A stretch of DNA of 64,000 nt. It comes from Aspidiotus rigidus (Eukaryota > Arthropoda > Insecta > Hemiptera > Diaspididae). The notes beneath the pieces were generated by a model. It was not told where the DNA came from, did no database searches, and saw only the letters and a program-made list of their open reading frames with translations. Below are positions 36,831-49,239 of the stretch, in pieces. Every line of letters begins with the position of its first letter. The first letter of the stretch is position 1. The stretch spans positions 5,929,001-5,993,000 of the forward strand of contig JAVHKY010000030.1 of the NCBI GenBank assembly GCA_035079385.1, read 5' to 3'. Position numbers and translations under genes: made by a program.

Positions 36831-39800
36831 TCATGGAAGTTCAGGTTTCTTCGCGGTGTTCTCGTAATCGTTTTCTAAATTACGAACTAAGACTTGCATG
36901 AATTTTGATTGATTCTCCTTGAAAACTTCGTATGCTTTATCTCTCGTTTTTTCCCAAGCAAATAAATTTCTGAAAGAAACAATTACTTCGTTCTTTAATA
37001 ATTATGAAATAAATTGAGAAAAGTATCATTCAAAATCATTTCTGTATAGATTACTATTACAATTTCATCTTAAAAAAAAAAAAAAAAATCAAGTCACATA
37101 AACTATTATTCACCCTCCACCATTCAAATGAGCTTTCGTAGCTGAATATGTTTCAAAAGAACGGTAGTAGTTGCTTTTGAAATTAAATGCCAAAACTTTA
37201 CAAGTGAAGAAACAAATCTTACCTGAAAATAGGTCGACAATATTTCATACGACCTTGTGCAATCCCAAATTCCAGAGCCTTATCTAATATCTCGTCCCAA
37301 TGAGACCGAAGTCCGATACACAACCATCTAGAATTCACGGATGATAATTATTATAATTGGTTCGTTTTCAAAGTTACAAACTTATATGACTAACCTGAAC
37401 TTAATTTCTGAATTTTCAATCTCATTCATGTTATATATCTCGTTCATTTTTTTCAAAATAGTCACTGGTATTGGGGTTTTTTCGAGTAAAATAGCGGAGA
37501 ATTCTTCAATTTGGTTCGGACGCATATCTTTTATATCGTCAGCAGAAAATGGGCAAGGTTCTTCGCCGTTCCACTGCAGCCAACGGGTAGCTAGTTTATT
37601 ACAAACTACCTGTAAGCTCGTATCATACCTAGGAAGAATTGCAATCTATCGTACAAAATCACAAAAGTGTCGCATTTGTACATAAGTTAGATCTAAGACT
37701 AACTCACTCAGGAATGATGGGCGGCATACCGGTGCTATCGAGCCATAAATTCCAATCGATGGATTTCACATTTTCATTATCTTCGAAATAAGTTAAGAGA
37801 TATTTTTTGAAATCTTCCGTTGTAACTGACTGGTATTTAAATTGATCGAAATAAGAACGAAGGAATGATTCGAATTTTTCTGCAAAAGAAAAACGTTTGT
37901 CATTGATTAAAAAATCCGAATTTTTTTTGAGAATACGTAAGTAATTAGATCATTCTAGTAAGAATAAAAAATATTTTAAAAAAATGTTTCCATCTCAAGA
38001 GTCAAGAGTTGAAGCTTTCGAATTATTTTCGATTCGACTCATCTAATTTTGGAAAATAAAAATTCAAGTAAAAGTTACACTCGTGAATTAATAAGTACCT
38101 GAACCTCCTAATAAATTTTCTAGATAAAATAGAAAAGTGTGGCCTTTTTCGTAAGGGCACGTTGAAAATGCGTCATCGGGATTGACTCCAGTTAAATTAA
38201 CAACTAATTTCGTCAACGTATTATTTTCCCCGAGCGTATCCACCTATCGAAAAATAAACACGTTTACTTTTCTACTCATTACAGTCTCAAATAGGTTCAT
38301 AGGTTTTTTGACTTACGGCTTGACGTAAATCTTTGAGTCCCCCAATTGCACTGAAGTGGCGATACGGTTCACCTTCAATTCTTCCCTGAATTTTACGTTC
38401 TATAAAAGTTGTAAAGCCTTCATTCAACCAGAAGTGTTCAAAGTTCTTCACAGAAACTAGATTCCCCGTCCAACTGTGCGATATTTCGTGGGCGACTACG
38501 TCCACTAAACTTCGATCGCCAACCTAATTTACACGAACTGAACAGTGCATATTGAATGAGAAAAAATAATTAAAACGGAAATCGTTCGAACACTTACAAG
38601 TAGTGTTGGGGTAAGAAAGGTTAAACAAGGATTTTCCATACCACCAAACGGAAAAGATGGAGGTAAAACTAGAATATCGTAAATCTTCCAAACGTAAGGT
38701 CCACAAATATCTTCGGCAGTTTGAAGAAACTTTTCGGTCTGCAAAAAAGTTGAATGATATAGTAACTCTTGAAAATTTAGGATAATAGTGGAGTACTCAT
38801 AACTAACTGTTATATAAATAATTACATCTGCGAATTCATATTTAGCTTTTTCGATGATTTCTGGTTCGCCCCAAACATGAGATCGTGGTCCGATTCTTCT
38901 ACTTTCTAGGTTTCCAATAGCTATCGCAATTAAATACGCTGGTACAGGTACTAATTGTGTGAAATGAAAGGTTTTTTTCCCATTTTTCTGAAGAACTGGT
39001 TCCTTGCTCTTGATTGCACTCATTACTACAGTGAATTCTTCAGGAACGGTCACCTACAATCGATTATAATTCATAACATAAGGGGTTGGTTGTTTCTGAA
39101 AATGAAGAAAAATCGGCTTATATTGAACTTACAGTAGCATTGTAAGTACCCTTAACACCGGATGAATCTTGACATGGGATGACTGATCTACAATGATCTG
39201 GCTAAACATAAACGTGGCTTCAACTATAATTATATGATAGCAAATAATAAAGTTTCGCCTCCAATAGTGCGATATAAGGACGTAATCATGAAATAATAAA
39301 CTCTATTGATCAGCCAAGATTGACTTATAAAGGAGCATAAAACGGGATATGCACTCAAGAGAAAAGCTGATGGCCTCATCTAATTTCTGCGCTTCAAAAG
39401 TGCTGGAAGCACTGTAAATCTCACTCCAAAAAATTCTGGAGTTCAGCCGATTTCCAGACCCATAGACGAATCAATCTCTGGGCGAGAATGGCTTTGCGAA
39501 TTGGGAATCCAAATAAATTCAAGATTTACCTGACATTGGCTGAAAACATACGGGTGTCTACCACCAGCTGTTTGATCAGGCGACAACCACTGTAGTGCAG
39601 TTGATTCAGAACTAGTTTCATATTCGATTTTAATCAACAACCTGAGAAAAGAGAAATTTAGAAACGCTGTTCAGTACTCCTATATTACTTCAAAAAGATG
39701 TACGACAAAATTAAGAGTGAATACTTTTCAGACGTTGTTTTTGGTAACTGAATGCTTAATTTACTGCCGAACGTATGGATCGGCTTATCGACAGTGAAAG

Positions 39801-40212
39801 GAAGCTCCGATTTGTCGGCTTCGTTGTAAACTTTCAGTATGTTCAAGTCACGAGTGTCTAGATTCTAGAAAGAATGGTACTTTGAAAGAATTTTTCGGGG
39901 AGCATTATACCGTGGTAATATCCTTACCAACTTATTACAGGTTTTAGATTTGATATAAGCTGTTAACACAACGAAACCTGAGAACACTGTCGATGGAAAA
40001 TTAACATCGAAATGAATATCCATGTGCATCACGGAAATTTCCTCTGAAAAAAATGATGAAAGATTATAAGATAAGATTTATTCGATTTCAATTTTATTGA
40101 TTGATACAGTTGAAACAATTATTAATTTTATGGATCAGTTAGGATGCTTCGCTATCTAACCTTGGTTCGAATACGATCCTGGATCGACAACGCTGAGTCT
40201 AGGAGTCCCCAT
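36831..40212 (-). CDS. LTA4H: Leukotriene A4 hydrolase / M1 aminopeptidase, 13 exons, complete
   Basis: A cytosolic zinc enzyme that in mammals hydrolyses LTA4 to LTB4 and also trims peptides (notably tripeptides). In insects the aminopeptidase role is the likelier one. Exons by hand: 40161-40212, 39928-40043, 39725-39864, 39530-39641, 39133-39201, 38826-39053, 38598-38738, 38317-38523, 38099-38243, 37708-37879, 37395-37628, 37223-37327, 36831-36969. All borders are GT-AG, all phases agree, and the total is 619 residues (human 611). Motifs: GGMEN at about 271-275; zinc site HEISH 298-302 with third ligand E321 in WLNEG; catalytic tyrosine in PYEKG (Y386, human Y383); D378 (human D375); GRMK near 564-567 (human R563/K565, substrate carboxylate recognition). 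Human Y378 is replaced by F381. The N-terminal beta domain, catalytic domain and C-terminal helical domain are all present. An inverted repeat hairpin lies 185 bp before the start codon. Confidence 0.96.
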
Positions 40213-40396
40213 TTTTGATCTTCCACGAGAATGGCTGAAATATCGTGAAAATTCAAAATTTAGAGTCCGCCGAAATTTGGATTAAATTCTTTCTTCAGCG
40301 GGATTATCCACGAGGCACGATTATCCTGCATTCCAACGATTATCGCTTATCGCACGGCCCCACCATCGAAATGTTGTACTTGTACCGGATGCCGAT

Positions 40397-40529
40397 CTGC
40401 CCTACAAAGTTGAATTGACGTATATGCAAATAATGAATACGAGAAAAAGAGGCTATATCAAGTATACCCATAACCTCTTTTCCCTGTATTCATTATCTGC
40501 AGATACGTCAATTCAACTTTGTACGGCAG
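40397..40529. repeat. Perfect-looking hairpin (MITE/foldback), arms about 60 bp
   Basis: Arm 40397-40456 is nearly the reverse complement of 40470-40529 with a 13-bp loop: 'ctacaaagttgaattgacgt' pairs with 'acgtcaattcaactttgtac', and 'ataatgaatacgagaaaaag' with 'cttttccctgtattcattat'. It sits in the LTA4H upstream region. Confidence 0.85.
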
Positions 40530-40539
40530 CGATCATCTG

Positions 40540-43500
40540 AGCCCACACAGGCCCACACGTGCCTCAGCCCTCATGGGATCACGAAGAATCATAAAAAATG
40601 AAAGTCAGTGGGTGACGGGCGTGTGATTACCGGATTAGCAAATAACACCCAAGTGATATGGAAACGATCTAGAAAAAAATGTATTTAAAACATGTGCAGG
40701 AAGTCTTTTTCTATTAATCGTTTTAATTTTGTTTGCTGCTGCTCATGAGGCTGTTAGTAACTGGAAATACTTTGAACACAGAACACACCGTCACACGTTC
40801 TTATTTTTCCTGACGAGTTTGAACTGGCTGAGATGAAGAAGGAAAATAAGGCAAATTGGAATCTTATCACACAAGTATCCGACGGTTTCATAATTTTTTG
40901 CCGGACTTCATGAGTTTTCTTTGCAATTTCTCGATTTCATAAACATTCTCTGCTGCACTCTTCAGAGTATAAAAAAATCTCAGTCACCTATACGAGTCAG
41001 ACTTGAGTCGTACGCGATTTTAACGTTAGTCGACTCTAATGATCATTGGAAATCTTGGATTTTGGGCTGTTACCTCATGAACAATCTTTGATGAAGAGGA
41101 TATATGCTCCGTCTCAATTTTGAGTAAGTGCCATCTCATTATCTGCTCATTATCATATTATTTTTTCTTTATTTACCTAATCGAATAAACACCTGCTATC
41201 AATATCAATCTTTTTCGAGTTCAACATCTTTGTGTATGACTGTGTGAATCGTAAGGTCCTGTGATACAATATATATTTGCGATCTATAGCAAATTTCTGG
41301 AACACTCGAATACCTTCTTACTATTATTATCATTTCGGGAATAACTTTGATAATTTGTTGATTCGAATATTGTAATGAATTTCAGTGCAAAGTGATCGAA
41401 CTTATTAATGTTACCACATGAGCTTAGCCACAGTTGATTGAATTCTATTTTTGTTTTTTTCTTTTTCGTCTGAGTTCGGAACATTTTTCGTTTGCATATC
41501 ATGAACTCTGATTACATGCGATCAAAATGAAGTATTCTATACTTTACTCATTGTAAAGCTGCGAATAATTTCTCGAGAGCTCTTCAAGTGGTAAGTTCAG
41601 TTTATAGAGTTGTAAAACCCGCGAAAACTTGTTTGAGCTGAAGGAAGCCTACTGTATGTAATTTATGAAAAGTTGGTGATTGATATCTTCAGTAAATTTC
41701 TAGAAATGCACTCGAGTTGATATATTTACCTGTTGAGTACAATATTCTTTTCGAGCCAATGCCGTACCAAGGTATACATACCTACCTTATCATTCCAAGC
41801 ACGTATTAATGGAGAGCATACTCACCGAAAATACTTTCTGTACCGAGACTCAATTTCTGTCCCGTAAGAGAACCAAATCTAAATTTTCAGGTCATCCGTC
41901 AAAAATGAACGTAAATTTAACGAAATGTGAACTGTCAACTCATATTCCTGCAATCAAAGCGATTCTAATTTCCGTATATTTATTGTTCTTCATGAATTCT
42001 CGAATAAATATTTCCTATATTTTGTACCCCTTGAGATTAGATCGACCTTTATCCAGGAGAAAAAAATTTATAAGATCCAAGATTTATATCGCTTCAATCC
42101 AAATTCGATTGGATTCGAATAGTGAACAAGGCTTGGAGTATTGGTCTTGAAAGTTCTTGAATGATGTTTTACGTTATTCACGGGTGCTTGAACGGGAAAA
42201 TAACAGCATTTTGGCCTGTTCATGTATGGTTAATGCAGTAGACTGAGATTTTTTTTTGAAAACAATTTTGCATAAGAAATGCTACTTTTCCCATCAAAAT
42301 TTCAACTAAGGAAAATAACTCTTCAAAGAAGAAATTATGGAAAATATGTCGCCGGAAGCGAGTAGAAAATAGATGTGTTCTTGAAAAGAATAAATGCTTG
42401 GAATCGATCCTGAGTCAAAATTCTCTTGTCCATACCGTTACGAACTTGATTCAGTTAAAAGAATAAAAAATCTTTGAACGCAGAAAATGTATATAATTGT
42501 GAAACGCATTTCGATACATCGTACCATCATCAGTCTCGAGCTTTTTTATTCTTTTAACTGGTTCTGAGTCGTTCAACGCAATTTTAAAACCTGTTGATTG
42601 CGGTCGCTTCATTCGTGTGTGTATAAAATAAAGAAATGAAGCTGTTGGGGAAAAAAATAGTTGAAAGTCTAAGGTACGAAGTTCATTTGAGCCATGAAGG
42701 GAAAAATTATTTCATAAATTGATAGTTTAGAGATTATGTAGAAAGAGAAAATTTCTTATTACGAGCGCACGATTTGACGAACCATGAAGGTTTTTTTCAT
42801 TTAATCTTTAATTGGAAAATTTTTTGTAATACCCTGGAGATTCTTCAAAATTAAAGGTACTTGAGACTGGTACGACTCGGAGCTCTTTCGTACGAAGTGA
42901 GAAATAAAAGATTTGTTAAATTATTATACTCGTAAAGGTAATAAATCTATCAAAGAAGAAGAGATGTGAGTAATAGATTGAAGGTAGAAGAATAAAGTGG
43001 TTTAAATGTTAGAAGCATACTTTGGTCTTTTGCATTAATCATACTTGCTTCCTTATTAGTTTTCCAAAAGTATTAAAAGATTTGTATCTGAGATAATGCT
43101 GATGAAAGATTACCCTGCATGTTTTATAGCTTTGTTAAATAAATTTCCAATAGAATGGAATTAAGATTTTTCAAATTTTGATTGGCTCAGGTGGACTTGT
43201 AAAATTCTATCTTTTGGAATCATTAATTATTATCATAATATTACATACTTGTCCAAAAAAAAAAAAAAAAGAAGAAGAAGAAGAACACCAACATCTTTTG
43301 TTTTGCAAAATTGTAATTCACAAATTAGGGAAAAGGAAAATAAAAAAAAGGAAACATGGAAATAAATAACTCGTATTTTACAATCAGTTTTAATGCAATG
43401 AAATGCAAGTTCTTTTTAAATAAATAATATTTATAAAGCTTAAACGTAGTAAAATAAATAACATTTTAAAAGGACAACATCGCCGCGTTAAAGAGGTTGT
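40540..43500. other. Non-coding stretch between LTA4H and ITP
   Basis: No gene recognised. The 113-codon open frame at 41809-42150 has no familiar motif. Positions 42428-42460 ('ttgattcagttaaaagaata') and 42545-42572 ('ttcttttaactggttctgag') form an imperfect inverted repeat. Positions 43254-43284 are poly-A followed by (GAA)n. Confidence 0.4.
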
Positions 43501-43504
43501 TCTT

Positions 43505-43510
43505 TTATTA
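43505..43510 (-). terminator. Polyadenylation signal of the ITP gene (AATAAA)
   Basis: AATAAA on the minus strand about 60 bp after the ITP-isoform stop codon; it would serve both isoforms if exon 3 is spliced onto exon 4. Confidence 0.5.
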
Positions 43511-43570
43511 GAGACTAGAATAGAATTTGATGCCTTCCACATTGCACCATACCGGTGGCAGTCTGCCGGG

Positions 43571-43682
43571 TTATTTTTTCCTTCCCAAGAAATCGACCAT
43601 TTGATTAAATTCTTCAGTTTGTTCTGTTATTAACATTGTCGTGAGGCAACCTTGGAAATATTTGTTGTTGTAACAGTGCTCC
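43571..43682 (-). CDS. ITP: ITP-specific last coding exon (amidated isoform)
   Basis: Acceptor TTCTCGCAG, then 1 base completing Arg-40, then 36 codons and TAA. It provides EHCYNNKYFQGC with the fifth and sixth cysteines and the C-terminal GRKK, from which Gly is used to amidate the preceding Leu and the basic residues are removed. Amidation is characteristic of the short, antidiuretic form of ITP. Confidence 0.93.
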
Positions 43683-46600
43683 CTGCGAGAAATGAAATAC
43701 AACAATTTTACAGTTTTCAAAAATATGTATTACAATTTTCACCCTTAAATTAGATTGGCACGAGTGCGTTGTGCAGTTAGTGCATCGATAATGTCCAAAA
43801 AATTGGTGCAATTGGCGTTGTGGTTAACTAGAATATGCATTACGTGTGTCGTTTTGTTTTTTTTTTAAATCTTCGGAAGTTTTGCTGCGGACTGAAGAAG
43901 AATAAAACAACAAAAAAATCTATAGTACGAAGTTTTATTCATTTCAACATGTTTTTTACCTTGCTTTTTTCATTTTGAGAGGAGAATCGTCGCAGATAAT
44001 TATCAAATTTCAATGCAAGCAAATTAAATGAATGGTACGATGCAAGAATTAACTGAATTGGTTAATTACGTGCAGTATCATTTTTATTACGAATATTTTG
44101 GAGAATGTGGGGAGAAAAGAAAAAAATTGTTGATGTAGGTAATTATTTTATTTAACGATACAGAGTAAATAATGTAATATGAGGATGAGGTGATAATTCT
44201 TTCAATAGCTGGTGAGATATGCAGAAAAAGTGAGAAAGTAAGAAACAGACGAAAGATTAAAAAAAAATATCAGTGAATTCATAATCTAATTGAAGGAATA
44301 TTCATGGTAGGCAGCACTAAGCTCTAAGTTTTATCAATCCGTAGCCTATTCTATGAAAAATTGAATAAATATTCGTTCATAATACTCCCACGAATATTTT
44401 TTATTCTAAAAAATTTTCATCGTTTGAGTCAGCAAGCAGTGAGTAATGAATGATCCAATTAGCCCAGAATTCTTAAAGAACATATTATCAATTATCGAGG
44501 ACATGAATATTTTTCTTTTGAAGTACCTATTCAAAAATAATATGATCAATGATATGATTTAATTACTTTACAGTCGACTTAGCTTCAAAAAAGGTTTGTT
44601 TTTCTTTCTTCCTTGCAAAATACGCTAATTTTAAGATTCGTTAGTCTGTTATCATTTTCGCATTCGTTTTTCAAATTTATTGCTCTACAAACAGCTGAAA
44701 GAAAAAAACTCCTCTGTTAGTATGCCAAGGAGTCCATCATTGGCGTACTAAATATCGTAAAATGTATCTCCCAGCATTCTAGAGACAAAGAATACCTATG
44801 TTGAATTGTAGCTGTTTATGGGGCCAAAATGAAAATTGTCGATATTAGGTATTAGGAAAGTATCCACGTTTTCAAATGTCAAATGAAAAGGCGTAAAAGA
44901 AAAAATAAATTATCATTTGTAAAATAAAAATACAATGAAATAAAAATAATAAATAAGGGTGATTACATCGATGAATAAAAGATACGTGCGATATTAAAGT
45001 GAAATGAAAATAATAAATTAAAGTAAATTTAAAAAAATAAAATCGAAAAAAAAAAGTAAAAAAGAAGAGAAAAAAAAACGTAAAATAATACCTAAACCCC
45101 TAGCCCGTTCAGTCTTCTTATCCATCCTTGGATTTTATCCAATTCGTCCGATAAGCGTAATATTTCAACGCACCCTTTGAAATAGTCGGACGTGAAACAT
45201 TTCTGCCTGTAAAATTAAGTTTATACAGTTATGATAAGATGTGAAGTGATTTTCATATCAGTCTGTGTTAGTTGCTTTTGCCTTAGAGTTAAGTTGTTAG
45301 TAAATTCATATTTTTCCAGCACAATGAATGCTTGTACTTAAAAGGGTGCAACTTTCATTCAATCTATGAAAACTTGAGTTTTTTGGATTTTATTTTTTGA
45401 GTTCTTTTTCATGAAATGTATCACGGAAACTATATGGGAATGTATAGTCAACAATTTTCTCATTTACCCCATACACAATATCTTATACGATGTTACGTTA
45501 CTACTTTTTTTTTCATTTTTCGCTGCTAGTTATTAATTTGCACATCAGTTGGAAGTAAAAATTTATGAAATGATTTAGAAGAAGAGGAAAGGAACCCAGG
45601 CCCGGAATTCTATTGCAGTCAAATAAGGTATTGAATTCAGCTTAAGTTCGATTTTTCAAAGATGAAATGTGACTCATAAAGTTGAGAAGTTGAGGAAAAG
45701 TGCGTTTAGATCAAAAGATTAAGGTTTCTCCTCTTGAAAGTGTTCTAGTAATCGAAAAAAAGTCTGTAGCTGAAGAACGTTTGTGAGTCAGCCTAACTCT
45801 CGTGGTAAAAAAGACTTAATGACATGAAAGCCACTTGAAAACTAATTTTGCTTGTAGACGAAGTGATGAATTTTTAAAGAGCATTCTCAAATAAGAAAGA
45901 AATCGAGAATCCCAAGAGCAAAAATGTTGAGGAGAACAGAGTGATTTCTTTTTTCTTCTCGCTGTCAAAAAATAAAAAACCTGAATTTGAACTCGTCTTC
46001 TATATGTTGACCGTAGTTTTCTCTCCGCTTTTGGAAATCCTTAAATATGGAAATTCTTCTGATCAATTCTAAATTTGTACTCAAATAGCTTAAACAAAGT
46101 GACAAACTCACACCTTACAAAAGCGTAATTTTTGAATGAAATGATAGTAATGAGGTTCGAACTATACTCAGAGCGATCAGTATGTAGATGTGGTTTTTCG
46201 AATGTTGGAATTAAATTGAGATGTGAATTTTCGTCGAGGTTAAATGGAAGAAAGAAGCCTTGCAGAAGAATGAGAAAAAGAAAAAATGACTGAAGCTAAA
46301 TTTAGAACAAGAAAAGAGAAAGAGTAAATTTTACTGGGGGTCATTCGTTTTTTGGAAAAGCAATCTATATAGCACATTTTCTCTGTACTAATAGAGAAAA
46401 AGTTATTACGAATAAAATTAGTTTCTTCTTTTCTCATTGGTTTTCTTCAGTAAGGAAATAAAAAGAATGTTAATGTGGATCCCGTATCGATACTGAACGT
46501 AAAACTATTCGAAAAATTCTTTCATTCTTGGAGAGTGGTACCGAGGTTACTGCAAAGAGAATGAGACATGATTTGTTCTAGAATAAGAGAGAAAAAAAAT

Positions 46601-46948
46601 CACGTGGGTGAAACTACTAGAACCGAGTTGTTGCACACTATTTTTCAACGTGAAATTTCCATTAATGTATAGAAAAAATGATAATATTTTGAATAATTAC
46701 CTGCATAACGAATGTAATTTAGGTTCTCTAAATATATTGTAGCAGTCTTCACAAATTTGATCTACTCTGGCAAAAATAGTCTTATCGTAAATGCCTTTAC
46801 ATTGAATGTCGTAGAAGGACCGTTTATCTCGACTCTTCTCTTCCATTTCGCCGTAGAAGATTGGATTGGCGTGGACTAATCGTACTATTATTGATATTAA
46901 AACAGTGCTAAATATAATACTTCCATAAATTAGTTTGTGATGAGGCAT
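43571..46948 (-). CDS. ITP: Ion transport peptide precursor gene (CHH/ITP neurohormone family), ITP and ITP-like isoforms
   Basis: ITP is a secreted neurohormone that promotes salt and water reabsorption in the insect hindgut and acts in thirst and clock neurons. Shared exon 46701-46948: starts with ATG exactly at the acceptor (TTTTTTACAG|ATG), codes a signal peptide (hydrophobic residues 6-25, cleavage likely after VHA-27), a short linker ending in KR (42-43), then the mature start SFYDIQCKGIYDKTIF with C7, C23, C26 and C39. It ends in phase 2 at TGCAG|GTAATT. Joining to 43571-43682 gives ITP: C43 and C52 follow and the end FNQMVDFLGRKK supplies an amidation site, so mature ITP is 72 residues with an amidated C-terminus, the usual length. 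Joining instead to 45092-45206 gives ITPL. Precursors are 119 and 120 residues. A 5' untranslated exon must exist above 46950 but was not located. Confidence 0.95.
43700..45091. other. Intron between ITPL and ITP exons
   Basis: Low-complexity A-rich DNA at 44880-45075 ('aaataaaaataataaataag' type). No coding potential was seen apart from the flanking ITP exons. Confidence 0.6.
45092..45206 (-). CDS. ITP: ITPL-specific alternative exon (non-amidated isoform)
   Basis: Acceptor TTAATTTTACAG, then 1 base completing Arg-40, then 37 codons and TAG. It encodes QKCFTSDYFKGC (cysteines 5 and 6) and the tail DELDKIQGWIRRLNGLGV without an amidation site, giving a mature peptide of 77 residues. A donor (TAG|GTATTA) follows the stop codon directly, so the exon can be included as a cassette with exon 4 becoming 3' UTR, the arrangement known from other insects. 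Confidence 0.9.
45207..46700. other. Intron between the shared ITP exon and the ITPL exon
   Basis: Bounded by donor GTAATT (46700) and acceptor TTTTACAG (45207). No other exon was seen inside. Confidence 0.7.
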
Positions 46949-46959
46949 CTGTAAAAAAT

Positions 46960-49215
46960 CATACAAAAAAAAAATTAGAACGAGATCATGATTAACTACG
47001 GATAAGTTCTGCCGGACAATACTTCCGTTAAACTAATTTATAACATTGTTGTGTGTAATATTGCCTCCATAAAGTATAGTAGGCGCACGCATGAGGCGAA
47101 AGTTTTCATTTTACAATCGTTCTGTCTCGACACCGGAATTCGCTCGTTAAACTAACAATAGCATCCATTCATGCTCAAAGATGTATGTCTACACTAATTT
47201 GCATTTCATTCTTGAATGGAATCATTTGAAGGAGATTTGTACGTCTACTATAACAAGAGTTTAGAGAGGAGTTGGAATGGTTATTTTCTAGAGATGTAAC
47301 GTTCACGCTTCGTCTCCCTCTGCCTCCTTTCTTATTCTTTCACGTCTCATCCTCACCATCTAAGCGCGTTTGAAAGTTCACTTCGCGTTCGTAGAAATGC
47401 CGGCACGCGTTTACCAGGATGATGTAGTATTATTTTATTGTCATTTTAATTACATTCCATAAATCATATTCGCGCAGATTGTGAAGGAGCGAGTTGTAGA
47501 GAAGGTAAAGTTTTCGAATGTTATAAAAATCCGCAATGTCGTGAAGTGGTTCATATTGAGCGATGGGATCATGGATGAACGAACGTGTACCTATGTACAA
47601 ATATTAGAAAAATTTATTTTAAAACTTTTATTTATCTGCGTCGAAAATATTATGCACACTTATTTTCATAGCGTCCGACAAATAGGAAGTTATAGCGTCA
47701 TAGATCGTTGTTGTTCGTCAATTGTTGACATTATTTATTTTCATTTTATGATGACGCTAATTGGTATTATAAAGTAATCGGATTTTTGTTTCAAAGAAAT
47801 ATTTGAAATACTCTAAATACCCTGTATCGTATGAATATTTGATTAGTGTATAATCTATTTGCTGTAATTCTCCCGATTTACGGAGTATTATACAGTCTGT
47901 ATTTTAGATTTATCTTCGATAAGTAATTGTTTGTGAGATATTGTGATGAAAATGTATGAATTTGAGAGAAAAAAAATTCGACCTTCTGTGCTCAATATTT
48001 CCTGCCTGACAAACTTAGATACAAGATGTGAAAAGTTCATCTCATTGTATTCTCACCTCGGCGGAATACAACCTATCTTGAATGAGACCCTTTGAAAAAC
48101 GATCATGTCAGTAACAACAATGAAGTGTTGAGACCTAATTTTCCGGACCTAATGACATGGCGTGAAGTTTTTCGTAAATGAATGTTTGTAAGTTTGATTC
48201 TTTTAACTGAATCTTATTGTATATTTTTGTTATGATATGTTTCATGTCGTTACGACAATTCTCCCCCCTTGTCCTGATTCCAGAATAAGTGGCTATACTT
48301 GGCCTCAATTCCCTCTGCTTAAATTGTATTTTGAGGTTTTGATGTATTTTGAAAGGTCCACCATATCTGCACGCAGAAAATCGAGAGTAGTGAATCGCTC
48401 TCCCCATTAATGAGTGAGAAATTTGTTTCTGTACGCACCTCCGCCTCCTGTAAGCAGCAAATAAAGACTACCGAGAATAATTTTTTCCCCTTAGGTATAA
48501 GAATCAATATCTCAAACTGTTGATAACGTTATGGCCATTATGAGGTATTGAGATAAGATTTTCATGTATATGCATTGATTTTTAATAATAGATAAATGAA
48601 AAATTGGGCGATGATTATTTTTTTTTTTTCATCAGAGATCAGAACATTTATCTGGAGACTCCAAAGTATGAGTAGAAGAAATGACTTTTTTTCGGTTTTG
48701 TGTTCAACATGATAGAAAAATTCACCTTTGGAAGTTTTCACGGTAAATCATTGGAAATGTTGATAATTTTTGTCCTCCACGATTTAATCAGTCTCAAGGT
48801 ACGAATTTTTGGTCAAAAATAGATACATCCTCGATTGTCACTTTAGTTTACATGTTTGTTTTCTTTCAAGTTGGGTGGTGTGCGTCTATTTACTGAGGCG
48901 ATTTTAGTGATTCTCCTACCCCCTCACTCCGCCTCCTTGACCCCTCCACCATCGATGTTTTCAAAAACCTAGGTTTGCTATATTCTTGCGGAAACAAAAT
49001 TATGAGGCTCGCACAAGATTCAGAAGATTTAGTTACACCCCCCATTTCTTCATATAATTCATGGACGACCATCACTCTCTTTTTTTTATCAAGACTTAGG
49101 GGAGCGTCTGTATGCATGAAACAATTCTGGGGATTTTTCACCTTCTCCTCTACTTTGGTGAAATGTCGTATGCGATTTAGCTTGACCTTTCTCCTCCTCG
49201 CACTCGTCAAATCTT
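46960..49215. other. Upstream region of ITP, non-coding
   Basis: No coding exon found. An ITP 5' untranslated exon and promoter may lie here or further up, but no TATA/Inr/donor combination is convincing. Positions 48240-48300 resemble 1255-1310 ('tgtcctgattccagaat'), a small repeat. Confidence 0.35.
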
Positions 49216-49239
49216 TCAAATTTAAAATTGAATCCAGTT

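Noticed and set aside
41809..42150. 113-codon open frame on the plus strand
   Set aside because: No recognisable domain, basic and AT-driven composition; likely chance.
43254..43290. Poly-A plus (GAA)n as a second LINE tail
   Set aside because: No reverse transcriptase remnant precedes it; treated as a simple microsatellite.
47481..47777. 98-codon open frame upstream of ITP
   Set aside because: No signal of codon bias or domain; AT-rich upstream DNA.
48890..49219. 109-codon open frame on the minus strand
   Set aside because: Adjoins a repeat cluster, no known motif; could be a transposon scrap but not supportable as a gene.
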